In this document: one piece after another, positions 63,947 through 64,000 of the stretch | Layout: each line of letters opens with the position of its first letter | Numbering within the stretch: the stretch's first letter is position 1 | From: Streptomyces wedmorensis | GTDB lineage: Bacteria > Actinomycetota > Actinomycetes > Streptomycetales > Streptomycetaceae | Direction: 5' to 3' | Length of the DNA stretch: 64,000 nt | Assembly (NCBI RefSeq): GCF_000716445.1 | Contig: NZ_JNWK01000023.1 | Coordinates: forward strand, 62,001-126,000 | Position numbers and translations under genes: made by a program | The notes under the pieces: generated by a model | Database searches by the model: none | What the model saw: the letters and a program-made list of their open reading frames with translations, nothing else | What the model was told of the DNA's origin: nothing

Positions 63947-63999
63947 CTGCCCGGATCCGGGCAGTTTTCTTGGTCTTGCGGGCGGTGACTCCCTAGTCT
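63947..63999 (+). promoter_or_regulatory. Promoter with adjacent palindrome for a gene beyond the window
   Basis: CTGCCCGGATCCGGGCAG (63947-63964) is a perfect 18-bp palindrome. It is followed by TTGGTC (63970-63975) and TAGTCT (63994-63999) with an 18-base spacer. The palindrome sits just before the -35, an activator position. Confidence 0.5.
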
Positions 64000-64000
64000 C

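Overview
This is a GC-rich chromosomal window with the codon bias, frequent GTG starts and gene order of a Streptomyces core chromosome. Diagnostic markers are the sporulation sigma factor gene whiG, four tandem type I signal peptidase genes (sipWXYZ), and the order rpsB-tsf-pyrH-frr-cdsA. No tRNA or rRNA genes, insertion sequences, integrases or CRISPR arrays were seen. Gene assignments come from reading motifs in the translations; no database search was run.

Layout. 1-11.8 kb is translation and secretion housekeeping: the end of ffh, an ftsH paralogue, a methyltransferase, a SprT-like gene, rpsP-khpA-rimM-trmD, rplS, sipW-sipX-sipY-sipZ, a NUDIX gene and a DUF2469 gene. 11.9-16.8 kb holds yraN, a YifB/ComM ATPase, dprA, whiG and a TetR regulator. 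16.8-25 kb holds an M23 peptidase, rpsB, tsf, pyrH, frr, cdsA, an MFS exporter and rlmN. 25-29 kb is a TPP-riboswitch-controlled thiamine ABC transporter (thiB-thiP-thiQ). 29-33.2 kb holds a membrane protein, a LOG-like protein and an ABC export pair.

33.4-58.6 kb contains a dispersed polyamine/GABA catabolic region. It has an aminotransferase with an Lrp/AsnC regulator, a divergent aminobutyraldehyde dehydrogenase and an orphan PotD-like lipoprotein (33.4-38.3 kb). It continues with a second aldehyde dehydrogenase, a complete PotD-A-B-C importer and an FAD amine oxidase (46.7-54 kb), and then gabT (57.3-58.6 kb). Together these would import putrescine-type amines, deaminate or oxidise them, oxidise the aldehydes and feed succinate. 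Between the blocks lie a serine hydrolase, a two-component system, a methyltransferase, a phosphodiesterase, an adenosine-deaminase-like enzyme, a NADAR protein and a DasR-type chitinase.

The right end (58.9-64 kb) has a VirD4-like membrane ATPase without any other conjugation genes, repeat-rich spacers and a PucR-family regulator. The most interesting unexplained signals are non-coding: a 20-bp hairpin inside the sipW 5' coding region, a 14-bp long-loop hairpin before pyrH, a nested structured leader on an uncharacterised gene preceded by a perfect CRP-type palindrome, a 20-bp palindrome before an ABC operon, 30-bp tandem repeats downstream of the NADAR gene, and two related palindromes that supply the stop codons of two unrelated genes.
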